Of a DNA stretch of 64,000 bases, positions 28,422 to 37,028 are shown piece after piece (position 1 is the first letter of the stretch; the number at the start of each line of letters is the position of its first letter). The DNA lies in NCBI GenBank assembly GCA_944800085.1, contig CALYLO010000003.1, positions 434,001-498,000 on the forward strand, in the 5' to 3' direction. The position numbers were made by a program, and so were the translations under genes. This DNA is from Paenibacillus melissococcoides. GTDB taxonomy: Bacteria; Bacillota; Bacilli; Paenibacillales; Paenibacillaceae. Under the pieces are notes generated by a model that was not told the DNA's origin, did not search any database, and was given only the letters and a program-made list of their open reading frames with translations.

Positions 28422-28592
28422 GCGTAGGCGTGGTGCGGGTTTGAACGTGTCAAGAGCTATTGCATCTTTGGCTATAAATATCCGAAAACGGGTGTTTTGA
28501 GCCAATAAATATCGAATGAGTAAGCCAACTAATACCACTTGTTTATTGGGTTCCCTACAACCCCATAAAGGAGTGGTATTTCTTATGACGAC

Positions 28593-29539
28593 ATGGAATT
28601 TCACATCGACAATTTTATGCTTTATTGCAGTTCCAAGAATCTTTCCCGCAAGACATTGGCATGCTATGAACAAACCCTTAAGTTGACGCTGTTCTTGAAG
28701 CAGGGCTTTGGGATTGACGATGTGAAGAAAGTGCAGTCGGGACATATTCGGCAATACATCAAGTATCTGCGGGAGCGGGGCAAATACACGGTCGTCAATA
28801 AGGAAGAGAGCAAGAACATTAATCATCCTGATAACCGAAGCGACTATAAGAAGGACATATCGACGACAACCATAGCCAATTACGTTCGAAACATCAAAGT
28901 GTTTTTCAATTATCTGTACCATGCTGAGCGGGAAATTCCAAAGAACCCAGTGGACAGTATCGACAACCCTAAGCCTGAACGGAAAATGAAGAAGGTACTG
29001 ACGCCTGATGAAATCAAGCGAGTGTTAAAGCAGTTCGATTCATCAACCTTCCACGGCTACAGGAACTATATTATTACCAAGCTTTTGCTGGATACGGGAA
29101 TGCGAATTGGAGAATGCCTGTCCTTATTCCAGAGCATTTTGACTATACCCATAAGAGCATCTTAATCACGAACCCGAAGAATAAGCAGGAACGATATGTG
29201 TACTTCTCATTCAAGCTGGCTAATGACATGAAGCAATGGATGAAGTACAAGGACAGGTATTCGGAAAGCCCATTCTTGTTTCCTACAACCAGAGTAACGC
29301 AGCTTGAAGTACGCAATTATGAAAGAGCATTGCGCGAAGCGGGAGAGCGGGTAGGGGTATCCATCCATCCTCACCAACTGAGGAATAATTTTGCTAAGTA
29401 CTATATTCTAAATAATGGGGACTGGTTTAGCTTGTGCCGCATTCTGGGGCATAGCTCGGTTGAGGTAACTCAGAAAGCTTATCTGGATTTTTCACGAATG
29501 ATGAAATCGCTCGAAAGTATCAGAAGCATAGTCCTATAG
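28593..29539 (+). pseudogene. Tyrosine recombinase/integrase with one frameshift
   Basis: The N-terminal SAM-like domain (28593 on, FHIDNFMLYCSSKNLSRKTL) and the first half of the catalytic domain, with LLDTGMRIGEC (catalytic Arg), run in one frame to 29165. The rest (from about 29120) continues in another: SIHPHQLRNNF (HxxR) and LGHSSVEVTQKAY (H/Y nucleophile). Loss of a single base near 29127 (TCCTTATTCC) explains the break; restoring it gives a continuous protein of about 315 residues. All catalytic residues are kept, so the loss may be recent or a read error. Probably the integrase of this element. Confidence 0.8.
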
Positions 29540-29683
29540 CTCATATGGCTGGGATTTGATTGTGTAGTGAAGCTCTAGGAGGCGTTTTTAGGCCATTGAT
29601 GGTTAGGGGTAAGCGTTCTTCAATAGGTCGGGTTAAAAGCCTTAATAGCCTCATTATGCCGCTGTAAAGTATCACACAACATT

Positions 29684-29720
29684 GAGCACCTATCTCACAA
29701 TAGAGAAGGTGCTCGATTTG
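29684..29720. terminator. Hairpin between the integrase and the convergent small gene
   Basis: GAGCACCT (29684-29691) pairs with AGGTGCTC (29707-29714), followed by GATTTGTTTAATTCTTT on the plus strand. It lies between converging genes. The rest of 29540-29721 shows nothing else. Confidence 0.5.
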
Positions 29721-29721
29721 T

Positions 29722-29847
29722 TTAATTCTTTGCTCTTAGGATTACATGATTGAGACCGATAACTGCTAAGCCGATAATTACCAGGATAAACCATGCAGGG
29801 GCTGAGAAGGCCTTGCCGTCGCCTAATGCGATTCCGACGTTACCCAT
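29722..29847 (-). CDS. 41-residue membrane peptide overlapping the regulator gene
   Basis: ATG at 29847 reads MGNVGIALGDGKAFSAPAWF, then a 17-residue hydrophobic span (ILVIIGLAVIGLNHVIL) and RAKN. The ribosome site GGAGAGGAGGTG is very strong and lies inside the end of the preceding gene, whose stop overlaps this start (ATGGGTAA). One membrane span with a short basic tail could be a membrane-active peptide or a signalling partner of the regulator. No family recognised. Confidence 0.6.
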   Translation of the reverse strand: MGNVGIALGDGKAFSAPAWFILVIIGLAVIGLNHVILRAKN

Positions 29848-30823
29848 TGAGTGTCACCTCCTCTCCCGTAATCTGAGCAAGAAGAGAGGGCAGGGAAGCG
29901 ACAATTTGATTCCAGCTCTCTCTAGTTGTAGGCTCGGACAAGAACTGCATGAGCTGCTGACGAAAACCGCCGCTGATCAGAACAAGTAGTACATATCTGT
30001 AGAATGATGGTTTGTCTATAAAGAACTTTATTTGATAATAATCCTCAAGGTTCTGGATGCTGTTACCGAAGAAGGGAATGTCATATACGCTTCCAAAGTG
30101 GGCTTCAAGGCCCGACAAATAATCCTTAAGCAAATGTATCAGCTCATACGCTTCTTGATAGTCCTGTTCGTCGGATTGTCTAACCGCATTCCTCCAGGTC
30201 ATCTGTTGCAACCATGTATTTGTAGACTCCAGGATCGTATTGCCTGCGAATTCCGATGCGATATTGGATTGTTGACTGAAGACGCGGAATACTTCCTGAG
30301 AGATGGTTCCCTTCGAAATGATATCAGAGATAAGCTTGCTTACAAGCATTAACCGCTTAGCATTTTCCTGTGCTTCGATCTTTTGCTTCTCTTCAAACTC
30401 TTTTGAAGGTCGACCAATTGCCTTTGGCGCTTTTGCCGCCTCGTCTGTTGCGATATCATCAATGATCTCTGGATAATCAGGGTGAGCAGTATATCCTGCA
30501 ACTTCCTTGAATGTAGTCATAATCCGCGAATGGAATTCAATAAGTCGAGTCTTTAGCTTGTCCCACTGAACGGGATAGCCTTTCCAATAAAGGATGAAGA
30601 TATAGTCCTTCTGATGCTTGCATAGCCTGTTAGATTTAAGCTTATCAATTAAGATAATAGCGCTTATTGTTCGCTCATCGTAGTGGGTAACGACACCCTG
30701 GGAGAACCCTAAACTAACACGATTCCCAACGATAAGACCATATTCCACGTACCGCTCAATCATGTTGCTGCTTATTGATATTCCGTGCTCTCGAACTCGT
30801 TGGAGCAGTTCTTCTTTCAACAT
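29840..30823 (-). CDS. Element-encoded protein with MerR-like N-terminus
   Basis: 327 residues from ATG 30823 (MLKEELLQRVREHGISISSN), preceded by AGAGGTGAGAAC; the frame is open up to 30910. The first ~65 residues (NMIERYVEYGLIVG, YDERTISAIILIDKL) look like a MerR-type winged helix. A Lys/Glu-rich stretch (about 145-170, GRPSKEFEEKQKIEAQENAK) and a helical C-terminal half follow. No named family recognised; likely a transcription regulator of the element. Overlaps the 41-residue gene. Confidence 0.6.
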   Translation of the reverse strand: MLKEELLQRVREHGISISSNMIERYVEYGLIVGNRVSLGFSQGVVTHYDERTISAIILIDKLKSNRLCKHQKDYIFILYWKGYPVQWDKLKTRLIEFHSRIMTTFKEVAGYTAHPDYPEIIDDIATDEAAKAPKAIGRPSKEFEEKQKIEAQENAKRLMLVSKLISDIISKGTISQEVFRVFSQQSNIASEFAGNTILESTNTWLQQMTWRNAVRQSDEQDYQEAYELIHLLKDYLSGLEAHFGSVYDIPFFGNSIQNLEDYYQIKFFIDKPSFYRYVLLVLISGGFRQQLMQFLSEPTTRESWNQIVASLPSLLAQITGEEVTLNG

Positions 30824-31054
30824 TGTTCTCACCTCTTGAACTGATTGTAGCCCGCACAGAATATGAAAACAATGGATGCTGGATGCGGAAATGAATTTGG
30901 TGATTGACACTTTATCAATAGTAGTACGAGTTGGATCAACGTAGCGAATTTGGAAATCATGCTATAATTACATCTACAGGGATAGAGGGGACTTAGTGCT
31001 GGTGCAGGACTAAATCTTCCAAACGATTACGGCTTCTGAATGGGGGAGTTATCG

Positions 31055-32077
31055 GTGAAAAACCTTAGAAAGAATCATCATTACGTATCCCAATCGTATT
31101 TAAAAGCATGGGCAAATAAACATCATAGAATTTGGACATACCGTACGTTAGTCTCCCATAATGCAGTTCCAGAGTGGTCACAATCGTCAATAAGGAGTAT
31201 AGCCGATCATCAGCATTTGTTTACCCGAACCATAGTAGGAGACGAATCCGATGAGGTTGAAGTGTGGATGGATCAGGAAATTGAATCTCCTGCACAAATA
31301 GCCTTATCAAAAGCACGTTCTAATAAACCTTTAAACGGACAAGAGTGGGAGTGCTTGCTTAGATTTGTTGCGCTTCACGATATACGCTCTCCAGCTAATT
31401 ATATAGAGCATATGAAGCGTTGGAAGCTGGAGATGCCGAATATCATGGAAGAAGTGATGCAGGCCACTATTAACATGTTGGAAGCTGGAAATGATCAAGG
31501 TCATAATCCTGCTAATGAGTCGAATCCTGATTCCAAAATGATTCCTATGAAAGTAACTAAGGAAATCAGCACTGATTCGGAGTGGGGGCAGTTGAAAACT
31601 GAAGTGCTATTGGGGCGGGGACTATGGCTGTTCTCTATTCGCCACGTTCTGCTTAACACCTATAGGGTTCTGAATACGCACACATGGAGTATACTCCAGG
31701 CTCCTGAAGGGATGGAGTGGATCACAAGCGACAATCCTGTAGTGAAGTTAAATTACTACGGAGAAGGATCATACGATTTTAAAGGCGGGTGGGGAAATGA
31801 GGGCAGCGAAATCATTTTTCCTTTATCTCCCGAGCTATTGTTATATACCCAGGTTGGTAATAAAGCTAGAATGAATACTGTTTCCATAGAGCTAGCGACA
31901 ACTTTAAATCGATTTATTGCGGAAAATGCGCATCGTCACATTTTTGCTTCTAATCCTACTGATGGAATCAGTAGTATCATTCCACGTGTCGTAGACAAAA
32001 TTGCGTATGATGACGAGAAAAGAGAGTGGGAGACCTGGCATACACGCCAAATGGAATTAGAAAAAGAGTATCAATGA
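31055..32077 (+). CDS. DUF4238 domain protein
   Basis: 340 residues from GTG 31055 (MKNLRKNHHYVSQSYLKAWA), with GGGGGAG 6 nt upstream. HHYVSQSYLKAWA near the N-terminus and HTWSILQAPEGMEWITSDNPVV in the middle are typical of DUF4238 proteins, which are scattered in accessory DNA of many bacteria; the biochemical role is not established. TATAAT at 30963-30968 may be its -10, and a hairpin with TTTT at 32212-32236 may end its transcript. Confidence 0.72.
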   Translation: MKNLRKNHHYVSQSYLKAWANKHHRIWTYRTLVSHNAVPEWSQSSIRSIADHQHLFTRTIVGDESDEVEVWMDQEIESPAQIALSKARSNKPLNGQEWECLLRFVALHDIRSPANYIEHMKRWKLEMPNIMEEVMQATINMLEAGNDQGHNPANESNPDSKMIPMKVTKEISTDSEWGQLKTEVLLGRGLWLFSIRHVLLNTYRVLNTHTWSILQAPEGMEWITSDNPVVKLNYYGEGSYDFKGGWGNEGSEIIFPLSPELLLYTQVGNKARMNTVSIELATTLNRFIAENAHRHIFASNPTDGISSIIPRVVDKIAYDDEKREWETWHTRQMELEKEYQ

Positions 32078-32165
32078 TTAACGGACAGAGGCCAGTCAAG
32101 GCCGAGCGATAGCGAGTTCATTTCAGTCTTGACGGGCGGTTGGTATCTCCGACACTTATCCATTT

Positions 32166-32236
32166 CCTTCGGTCGAATGACCGAGGGACGGCGCACGCCG
32201 AGTGACGGGGTGCAGGGGGCGTGCTCCCTGCGTTTT
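32166..32236 (+). terminator. Two hairpins, the second terminator-like
   Basis: CCTTCGGTC (32166-32174) pairs with GACCGAGGG (32179-32187) around GAAT. GCAGGG (32212-32217) pairs with CCCTGC (32226-32231) and is followed by GTTTT. No gene is seen in the rest of 32078-32484. Confidence 0.5.
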
Positions 32237-32484
32237 CCCTTAGGGGACGGATGGGGGCTAGATATTGCTCAAATTTAAAGGCGCTTCTGACGGCAGATTG
32301 TTTATAAGCGGCAACGGTTGCTATAAGCGTGATGGATGGAGCGAAAACGGAGTAGAAAAAGAAAGCACTACTACGTTCAGCTTTGGGTATGTCTTGCACA
32401 TAATGGTTCGGATTGGACAGTAGTTAACAGAAAGATGCATGAGGACAAGGCTACATACAAAAATAAATAAGTGGGGGAACCGCA

Positions 32485-32628
32485 TTGCCTAAATTGATCG
32501 TCACAGCATTATTGCTAACAGGGTTACTTGCTGGATGTAGCAGCAAGAACGGTATAATAACCAGCAATGGAAATAGCAGTCGAGTAATAAATAGTCCAGC
32601 TTCAGTCACGAGCTTGAAAAAGTATTAG
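32485..32628 (+). CDS. Small lipoprotein (47 residues)
   Basis: TTG 32485 follows AGTGGGGGAA and reads MPKLIVTALLLTGLLAGC then SSKNG; LLAGC is a clear lipobox with Cys18. The mature part has only 30 residues, Ser/Asn-rich. It may be a short lipoprotein or the truncated start of a longer one. Confidence 0.5.
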   Translation: MPKLIVTALLLTGLLAGCSSKNGIITSNGNSSRVINSPASVTSLKKY

Positions 32629-32820
32629 GTTACTTAGAAGGAATAAATCTCCCAGTTGAAATACTTGAGACGCTAGAGTGGATATATCTTCCCATTTTTA
32701 GATATGGTAGGAAGCCAAAATTCCTCATCGAGAAAATTGTTAGAGAATCCGACTTTTTTGGGAAGTAATTGTTACGATATATAGAGGGGAGAATGAAGCA
32801 GGACAAGCAGTAATAAGAGA

Positions 32821-33301
32821 ATGAAAGCCCAATTAGCGTATGATTTATTGAATGAATGGGAGGCTGTTCCTGGTGTAAGCGCGGATGGTAATTTGAATGG
32901 ACAATACCTTAGAGATTGGATTACCACGGCACGAGAATATTGCAGTGCCGTTGGGAGTTGTTGCCGATGTCCAAATAGGACAAATACTGGCTTACTCCCC
33001 TTTCGGTACTGACGATTTGTGGCCACATGAGGAAGTAAGAAATATAATTGAGGCTATTCAAAGTGAGGCTTTAGAGGATGGATTTCGTACAGGAACTTTT
33101 AATAAAATGGGAACTATAAGCAAGGATTTAGATGAGGGTGGAATACAAGAGCGGAGATTAGCGGAGCAATATAAAGAATATGCAGATGCTTTTGAAGGTA
33201 AATGGATACGTACAGCTGCAATTCTGAGAAGACTATACGAAGGGTATCTTAGAGAGACAGATAGAGAAGACAATAGAACACAATTAAATTTCTACGAGTA
33301 G
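32821..33301 (+). pseudogene. Degraded C-terminal remnant of a larger protein
   Basis: Two overlapping frames complement each other: 32821-32955 reads KAQLAYDLLNEWEAVPGVSA and GNLNGQYLRDWITTARE, and 32945-33301 continues PLGVVADVQIGQILAYSPFG, WPHEEVRNIIEAI and QERRLAEQYKEYADAFEGKW. The pattern resembles the C-terminal end of large proteins common in bacterial accessory islands, but I cannot name the family. The upstream part is missing. Confidence 0.5.
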
Positions 33302-33304
33302 TGA

Positions 33305-33559
33305 CAGGATGGATATTCATATACAGACTGTGGGAAATTATTGTCATCTGGACTGTCCTGCCAGAAAGCCATATTGATATGTGCATATGATTATCCTGAC
33401 ATGCCGTCTTTGCCAGCAATTGAAGCCTATGAAGTTCTAGTCAGAAGTAAATTTTCGGTTGGAGAAAGAATACAAAAGACATTTACTAGTTTAATTCATC
33501 CCATTCACAAGCAGGGAACAGTATATGCTTGGGAGTTACTAGGTAGAAAAGAAGATTGA
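33305..33559 (+). pseudogene. Fragment of unknown protein
   Basis: Open from just after the preceding stop without an initiation codon of its own near the beginning (QDGYSYTDCGKLL, then CQKAILICAYDYPDMPSLPA and VYAWELLGRKED). TTG 33341 is the first usable start. Probably the remainder of a degraded gene; no family recognised. Confidence 0.35.
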
Positions 33560-33605
33560 TTTCAGACTGTTCAACTTAATTAAGCAGAAATAGAAGGAGG
33601 ATAAA

Positions 33606-34733
33606 ATGACATATTGTTTAGTTTGGAAGAAGGAAGACTCGATATTTTTCTTAAGCGACTCAGCAGTTTCGTCGAAGTCAGAACAAACATTAAGAGAGAA
33701 AGATCCTCGGGATTACAATACATTTGGCGAAAAACAAGCACGTTATGATCAATATTATGTGTATGAACAAAGTAACAAAATAACTAAAATCAGAGACGAT
33801 ATCGCGGTTTGTTTTGCTGGGGATGTTGGTGATGGATATGAAATGATCAGAGTATTTGAGGAATGTCTCTCGTATGGAATAGATATTTACAGTGCAATCA
33901 CATCAGTATACAGTTCTGTAAGTAGTGAAAGAGTTCAATTTGTTATCGGATTTATGGAATATGGGAGAGCGCGACTGATAAAGATTGAGCACGGTAGAAT
34001 ATTTGAGGCAGATATGTTTGAGATTGGTTCTGGTTCGGAAGTAGCTATATGGAGTGACTCGGTAAAAAGATGGCTAGAATTTGATTTCCCAATCAATCAT
34101 TTATTAGAGATAATGGTTGTTCTGATTCAAACAGATGCCATGACAAAATTCATGGTACCTCATGGAGTTGGTGGAACATTTAATGGCTTTGAACTAAATG
34201 AAAAAGGAGGACGCTGGTGCCCCGATTTAATGTATTGTTTATACACTCCTATAAAGAGCTCAGAAGGGTTTATTAGTGTCATTAACCGAAATGGTCTTCT
34301 TGCTACATCTTCAACATTTAATAGTGTAACAACGATGTTAACAGGATATGGGCACACAAAGGATAATAATGAACTTTCTTATGAAGAGATCGAGCAGATT
34401 TCTTCGGAGCTGAGTGAAAGTGTCACTGACTACTTAATATTGACTAACATAAATCAAAAAAAAGTTTTGATGATTTTTATTGATAAGTGGCTCCATTATC
34501 CATTCTTGAGAATGTGGAAAAGAGATAGGGGGGCGGAAGTAGATTACATGTTGGTTTATGATCAAGAAATTATAGGCGATTATATTTTCTCCAGTAGGCA
34601 CGGTGATGATGATGAAATGTCATTTCATTTCTTAGATATTCGTAAATTCAAAACAGAATACCTTTCCCTTAATGACTTCGAGGAAATGACGGGAGGAAAG
34701 GGCAATATATCAAATACATATGAATATCAATAA
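33606..34733 (+). CDS. Proteasome-beta/Anbu-like Ntn hydrolase
   Basis: 375 residues, intact, ATG 33606 after GAAGGAGG. After Met removal the N-terminus is TYCLVWKKEDSIFFLSDSAV: Thr1 and Asp17 are placed exactly as in proteasome beta subunits and HslV, and MTYC matches the start of Anbu. A later NKITKI (Lys58 counted from Met) followed by DDIAVCFAGDVGDGYE corresponds to the Lys33 strand and the Gly-rich loop, after a ~25-residue insertion. The C-terminal half has no recognised domain. An Ntn amidase/peptidase fold is inferred from these alignments by eye; substrate is unknown. Confidence 0.6.
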   Translation: MTYCLVWKKEDSIFFLSDSAVSSKSEQTLREKDPRDYNTFGEKQARYDQYYVYEQSNKITKIRDDIAVCFAGDVGDGYEMIRVFEECLSYGIDIYSAITSVYSSVSSERVQFVIGFMEYGRARLIKIEHGRIFEADMFEIGSGSEVAIWSDSVKRWLEFDFPINHLLEIMVVLIQTDAMTKFMVPHGVGGTFNGFELNEKGGRWCPDLMYCLYTPIKSSEGFISVINRNGLLATSSTFNSVTTMLTGYGHTKDNNELSYEEIEQISSELSESVTDYLILTNINQKKVLMIFIDKWLHYPFLRMWKRDRGAEVDYMLVYDQEIIGDYIFSSRHGDDDEMSFHFLDIRKFKTEYLSLNDFEEMTGGKGNISNTYEYQ

Positions 34734-34759
34734 TATAGATTGGTTCTAAGCTTTGGATA

Positions 34760-35220
34760 TTTATCGGGTTGACACCATTGATGCCGTGAAGTATGGATTG
34801 AGTAAGGGGATTTGAGCTATAAATAATCCCGCGGAAACCCGATAAACATTTGGATTTGTACTACTCATTCGATACTTTTGACAGCTCAATTGCCATTACG
34901 AAGACGACGCTGTATCCTGCGATCGCCGAGCAGTTCAAAACGACGCCAAGCCGCGTCGAACGCGCCATCCGCCACGCGATCGAGGTCGCCTGGACGCGGG
35001 GCAACATCGATAGCATCAGCCATTTGTTCGGCTACACGATCAACATTAGCAAAGCGAAGCCGACGAATAGAGAGTTCATCGCGATGGTCGCTGATAAGCT
35101 GCGGATTGAGCATAAGGTGAGCTGAAGGGAGTAGTGGGTGTGGGTTTGGGGATTATTATAAAATACCCGATAAACTCGCGTGGATTAACCTTTTTTTCAT
35201 TCGAGGGACCCGGATAAACG
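34760..35220. repeat. Repeated CCCGATAAA motifs around the spo0A 3' copy
   Basis: TTTATCGGGTT (34760-34770) is inverted as AACCCGATAAA (34836-34846). Further copies are TACCCGATAAAC (35164-35175) and GACCCGGATAAAC (about 35207-35219). They surround the second spo0A end and could be recombinase arm sites. Confidence 0.5.
34895..35125 (+). pseudogene. Second copy of the spo0A 3' end
   Basis: About 76 codons encode [20 protein letters not shown] and onward to [17 protein letters not shown]. Compared with spo0A the protein differs at five positions and has one extra Thr, while the DNA differs mostly at third codon positions. No promoter, start or receiver domain is present. The last 28 nt before the stop (35096-35123) are identical to spo0A 28392-28419, and likeness continues a little beyond the stop. 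It is the displaced or carried-in end left by element integration. Confidence 0.8.
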
Positions 35221-35291
35221 TATTGGCCTAAAGGCTAACCTCTTTGACTCTTTTTATTCTTCGGGGAAATCTAGGGTCCCGCTGCACGACA

Positions 35292-35319
35292 AGAGCCGCG
35301 GGGTGACTCCTGCGGCTCT
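35292..35319. terminator. GC-rich hairpin downstream of the spo0A copy
   Basis: AGAGCCGC (35292-35299) pairs with GCGGCTCT (35312-35319). It is followed only by GTTAG, so termination is doubtful. It may be the original terminator region behind spo0A. Confidence 0.4.
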
Positions 35320-35518
35320 GTTAGCGCGTGTATTTACATCTCTTGAAACAAAACCTTGAAAGGCACGGAGCCAGTCTAGGTCAAGGTTACTGACAGAATG
35401 GCAAGAAAGCCAATTTTAATTTTTCTTCTATTTTCGATTCTAGCCAGCCCATAACCTCGCTGCGATTCTAGGATGAGAAAATAATAATTGCGTATCAAAG
35501 AACCCTAAGTTGATGTAG

Positions 35519-35572
35519 TGCACTTCTTAGAATAGTCATTGGGCCCTAGCCCGATGAATTCTAAGGGGTGCA
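35519..35572. repeat. Long hairpin of 54 nt
   Basis: TGCAC (35519-35523)/GTGCA (35568-35572), continuing through TTCTTAGAA/TTCTAAGGG with G-T pairs, and an inner CATTGGGC/GCCCGATG stem closed by a 4-nt loop (35537-35556). It lies about 40 nt left of the IS3-type element. No other gene is seen in 35126-35610. Confidence 0.55.
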
Positions 35573-35694
35573 TTTTCAATATCACTGAATAGGGCCTTGA
35601 CTTAGTAAATTGTACCCTATCGAGTAGACACTTTAAAAAAGTCTCTCGATAGGTACTTTTGTTTATAGCAGAAAAATGGGAATGAGGAATTATA

Positions 35695-36111
35695 ATGAGC
35701 AAGAAATTATTTACAGATGAAGAAATCAAGCTGTTATCTAACAATCCTTATGTGAAGTCCGTTTCTTCAAAGGCAATCACGTATACGGATGCGTTTAAGC
35801 AATTGTTCATCTCAGAGAATAACAAGGGCAAACTGCCGAGAGAAATATTTGAAGAATGCGGTTTTGACGTAACCATCATTGGGATCCAAAGAGTCAGATC
35901 TTCGGGAAAGAGATGGCGTGCGAGTTACCAGGAGAACGGAGTTTTAGGTTTACAGGATACGAGAAGTAGATCATTAGGAAGACCCCTTAAACGGGAGCTG
36001 TCGCTGGAAGAGAAATATGCCAGGCTGGAGGCTCAGAATGCCTTGCTAAGAGCGGAGAACGAACTTTTAAAAAAGATTCGCTTCGCGGAAAGGGGGCAGA
36101 ACAAAGAATAG
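35695..36111 (+). CDS. IS3-family transposase OrfA
   Basis: 138 residues, helix-turn-helix and a C-terminal leucine-zipper-like stretch (LEEKYARLEAQNALLRAENE) as in OrfA of the IS150-type group. ATG 35695 inside the element; orfB follows in another phase. Confidence 0.8.
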   Translation: MSKKLFTDEEIKLLSNNPYVKSVSSKAITYTDAFKQLFISENNKGKLPREIFEECGFDVTIIGIQRVRSSGKRWRASYQENGVLGLQDTRSRSLGRPLKRELSLEEKYARLEAQNALLRAENELLKKIRFAERGQNKE

Positions 36112-36146
36112 CACTGCCACCTACCCAAAAATATGTCTTTATCCGT

Positions 36147-37028
36147 ACCATCATCGAGAAATATCAACTCCACCGTATGGTCAACTATTTATGTAAAGTG
36201 TCCGAGGTTTCCAGAAGAGGATACTACAGGTACTGGTCTTCCGAAGCGAAGCAAAAGAGAAGCCAGAAGGAACAGCGGGATGAACAGCTAAGAGAAACGA
36301 TCTTAAAAGCTTTCCATTTCAAAAGACGCAAGAAAAGGGGCCCGTTCCATCAAGATGACATTGGAGGGGCAGTTTAAGGTTATCTCAATTTGAAACGGAT
36401 TAGGAGGATTATGAAGAAATACGGCATTGTGTGCCCTTTCAGGAAGGCCAATCCCTATAGACGGATGATGAAGGCTACTCAAGAGCACAGGATCGTTCCT
36501 AACCTGCTGAACCGGGAGTTTAAGCAGAAGATCCCCCGTAAGATATTACTGACGGACATCACCTATTTATTTTACGGATCAGGCAAGAAAGCCTATTTAT
36601 CAACTATCAAGGACAGTTCAACCAATGAAATCTTGGCATATCATGTGTCAGACCGAATCACGATGGATCTTGCGACAGATACCCTCCTAAAGCTTAAGAA
36701 AAACCGAAGGTTTAAGAAAGCAGATGATGCCTTCATTCATTCTGACCAGGGATCTCATTATACAAATCCGGAATTTCAAAAAATGGTTAAGAAAATGAAA
36801 TTGAAACAATCCATGTCCAGGCGGGGAAACTGCTGGGATAACGCCCCTCAGGAGTCCTTTTTTGGACATTTTAAAGATCAGGCCTCCATTAAACCTTGTT
36901 TGACTTTGGACGAGTTAAAACGGGAGATCAAGGACTATATGACTTATTACAACCACTACAGGTATCAATGGAATTTAAAAAAGATGACCCCTGTTCAATA
37001 CAGAGATCATCTTCTTCAATCTGCCTAG
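36147..37028 (+). pseudogene. IS3-family transposase OrfB, two compensating indels
   Basis: HRMVNYLCKVSEVSRRGYYR begins the family's HTH_21 part; from 36390 the rve integrase core continues with LLTDITYLFYG (first Asp), FIHSDQGSHYT (second Asp) and NCWDNAPQESFFGHFK (Glu). An extra base in the A/G run near 36335 shifts the frame into a stop at 36377. In the third frame KGARSIKMTLEGQFKVIS is readable, and loss of one T near 36380 brings it back. The element cannot make a full OrfB as read. Confidence 0.8.

Larger units (their letters stand above)
28422..34894. mobile_element. Integrated element beside spo0A
   Basis: A tyrosine recombinase gene lies just after spo0A and a second copy of the spo0A 3' end closes the segment at 34895, in direct orientation, as expected when an element integrates into a gene's 3' part and supplies a substitute end. 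Codon use and GC are lower than in neighbouring genes. Left and right ends share short repeats: ATCGAATGAGTA (28511-28522) is inverted at 34862-34873, and ATAAATATC motifs occur at 28484 and 28505 (direct) and at 34757-34766 (inverted). Exact limits are not proven. Confidence 0.65.

Noticed and set aside
32118..32399. 93-codon minus-strand frame after DUF4238
   Set aside because: It covers two hairpins, one terminator-like, and has no ribosome site or known product.
34850..35125. A separate small DNA-binding gene similar to Spo0A
   Set aside because: No ribosome site or promoter and only the C-terminal part is present; it is better explained as a displaced gene end.
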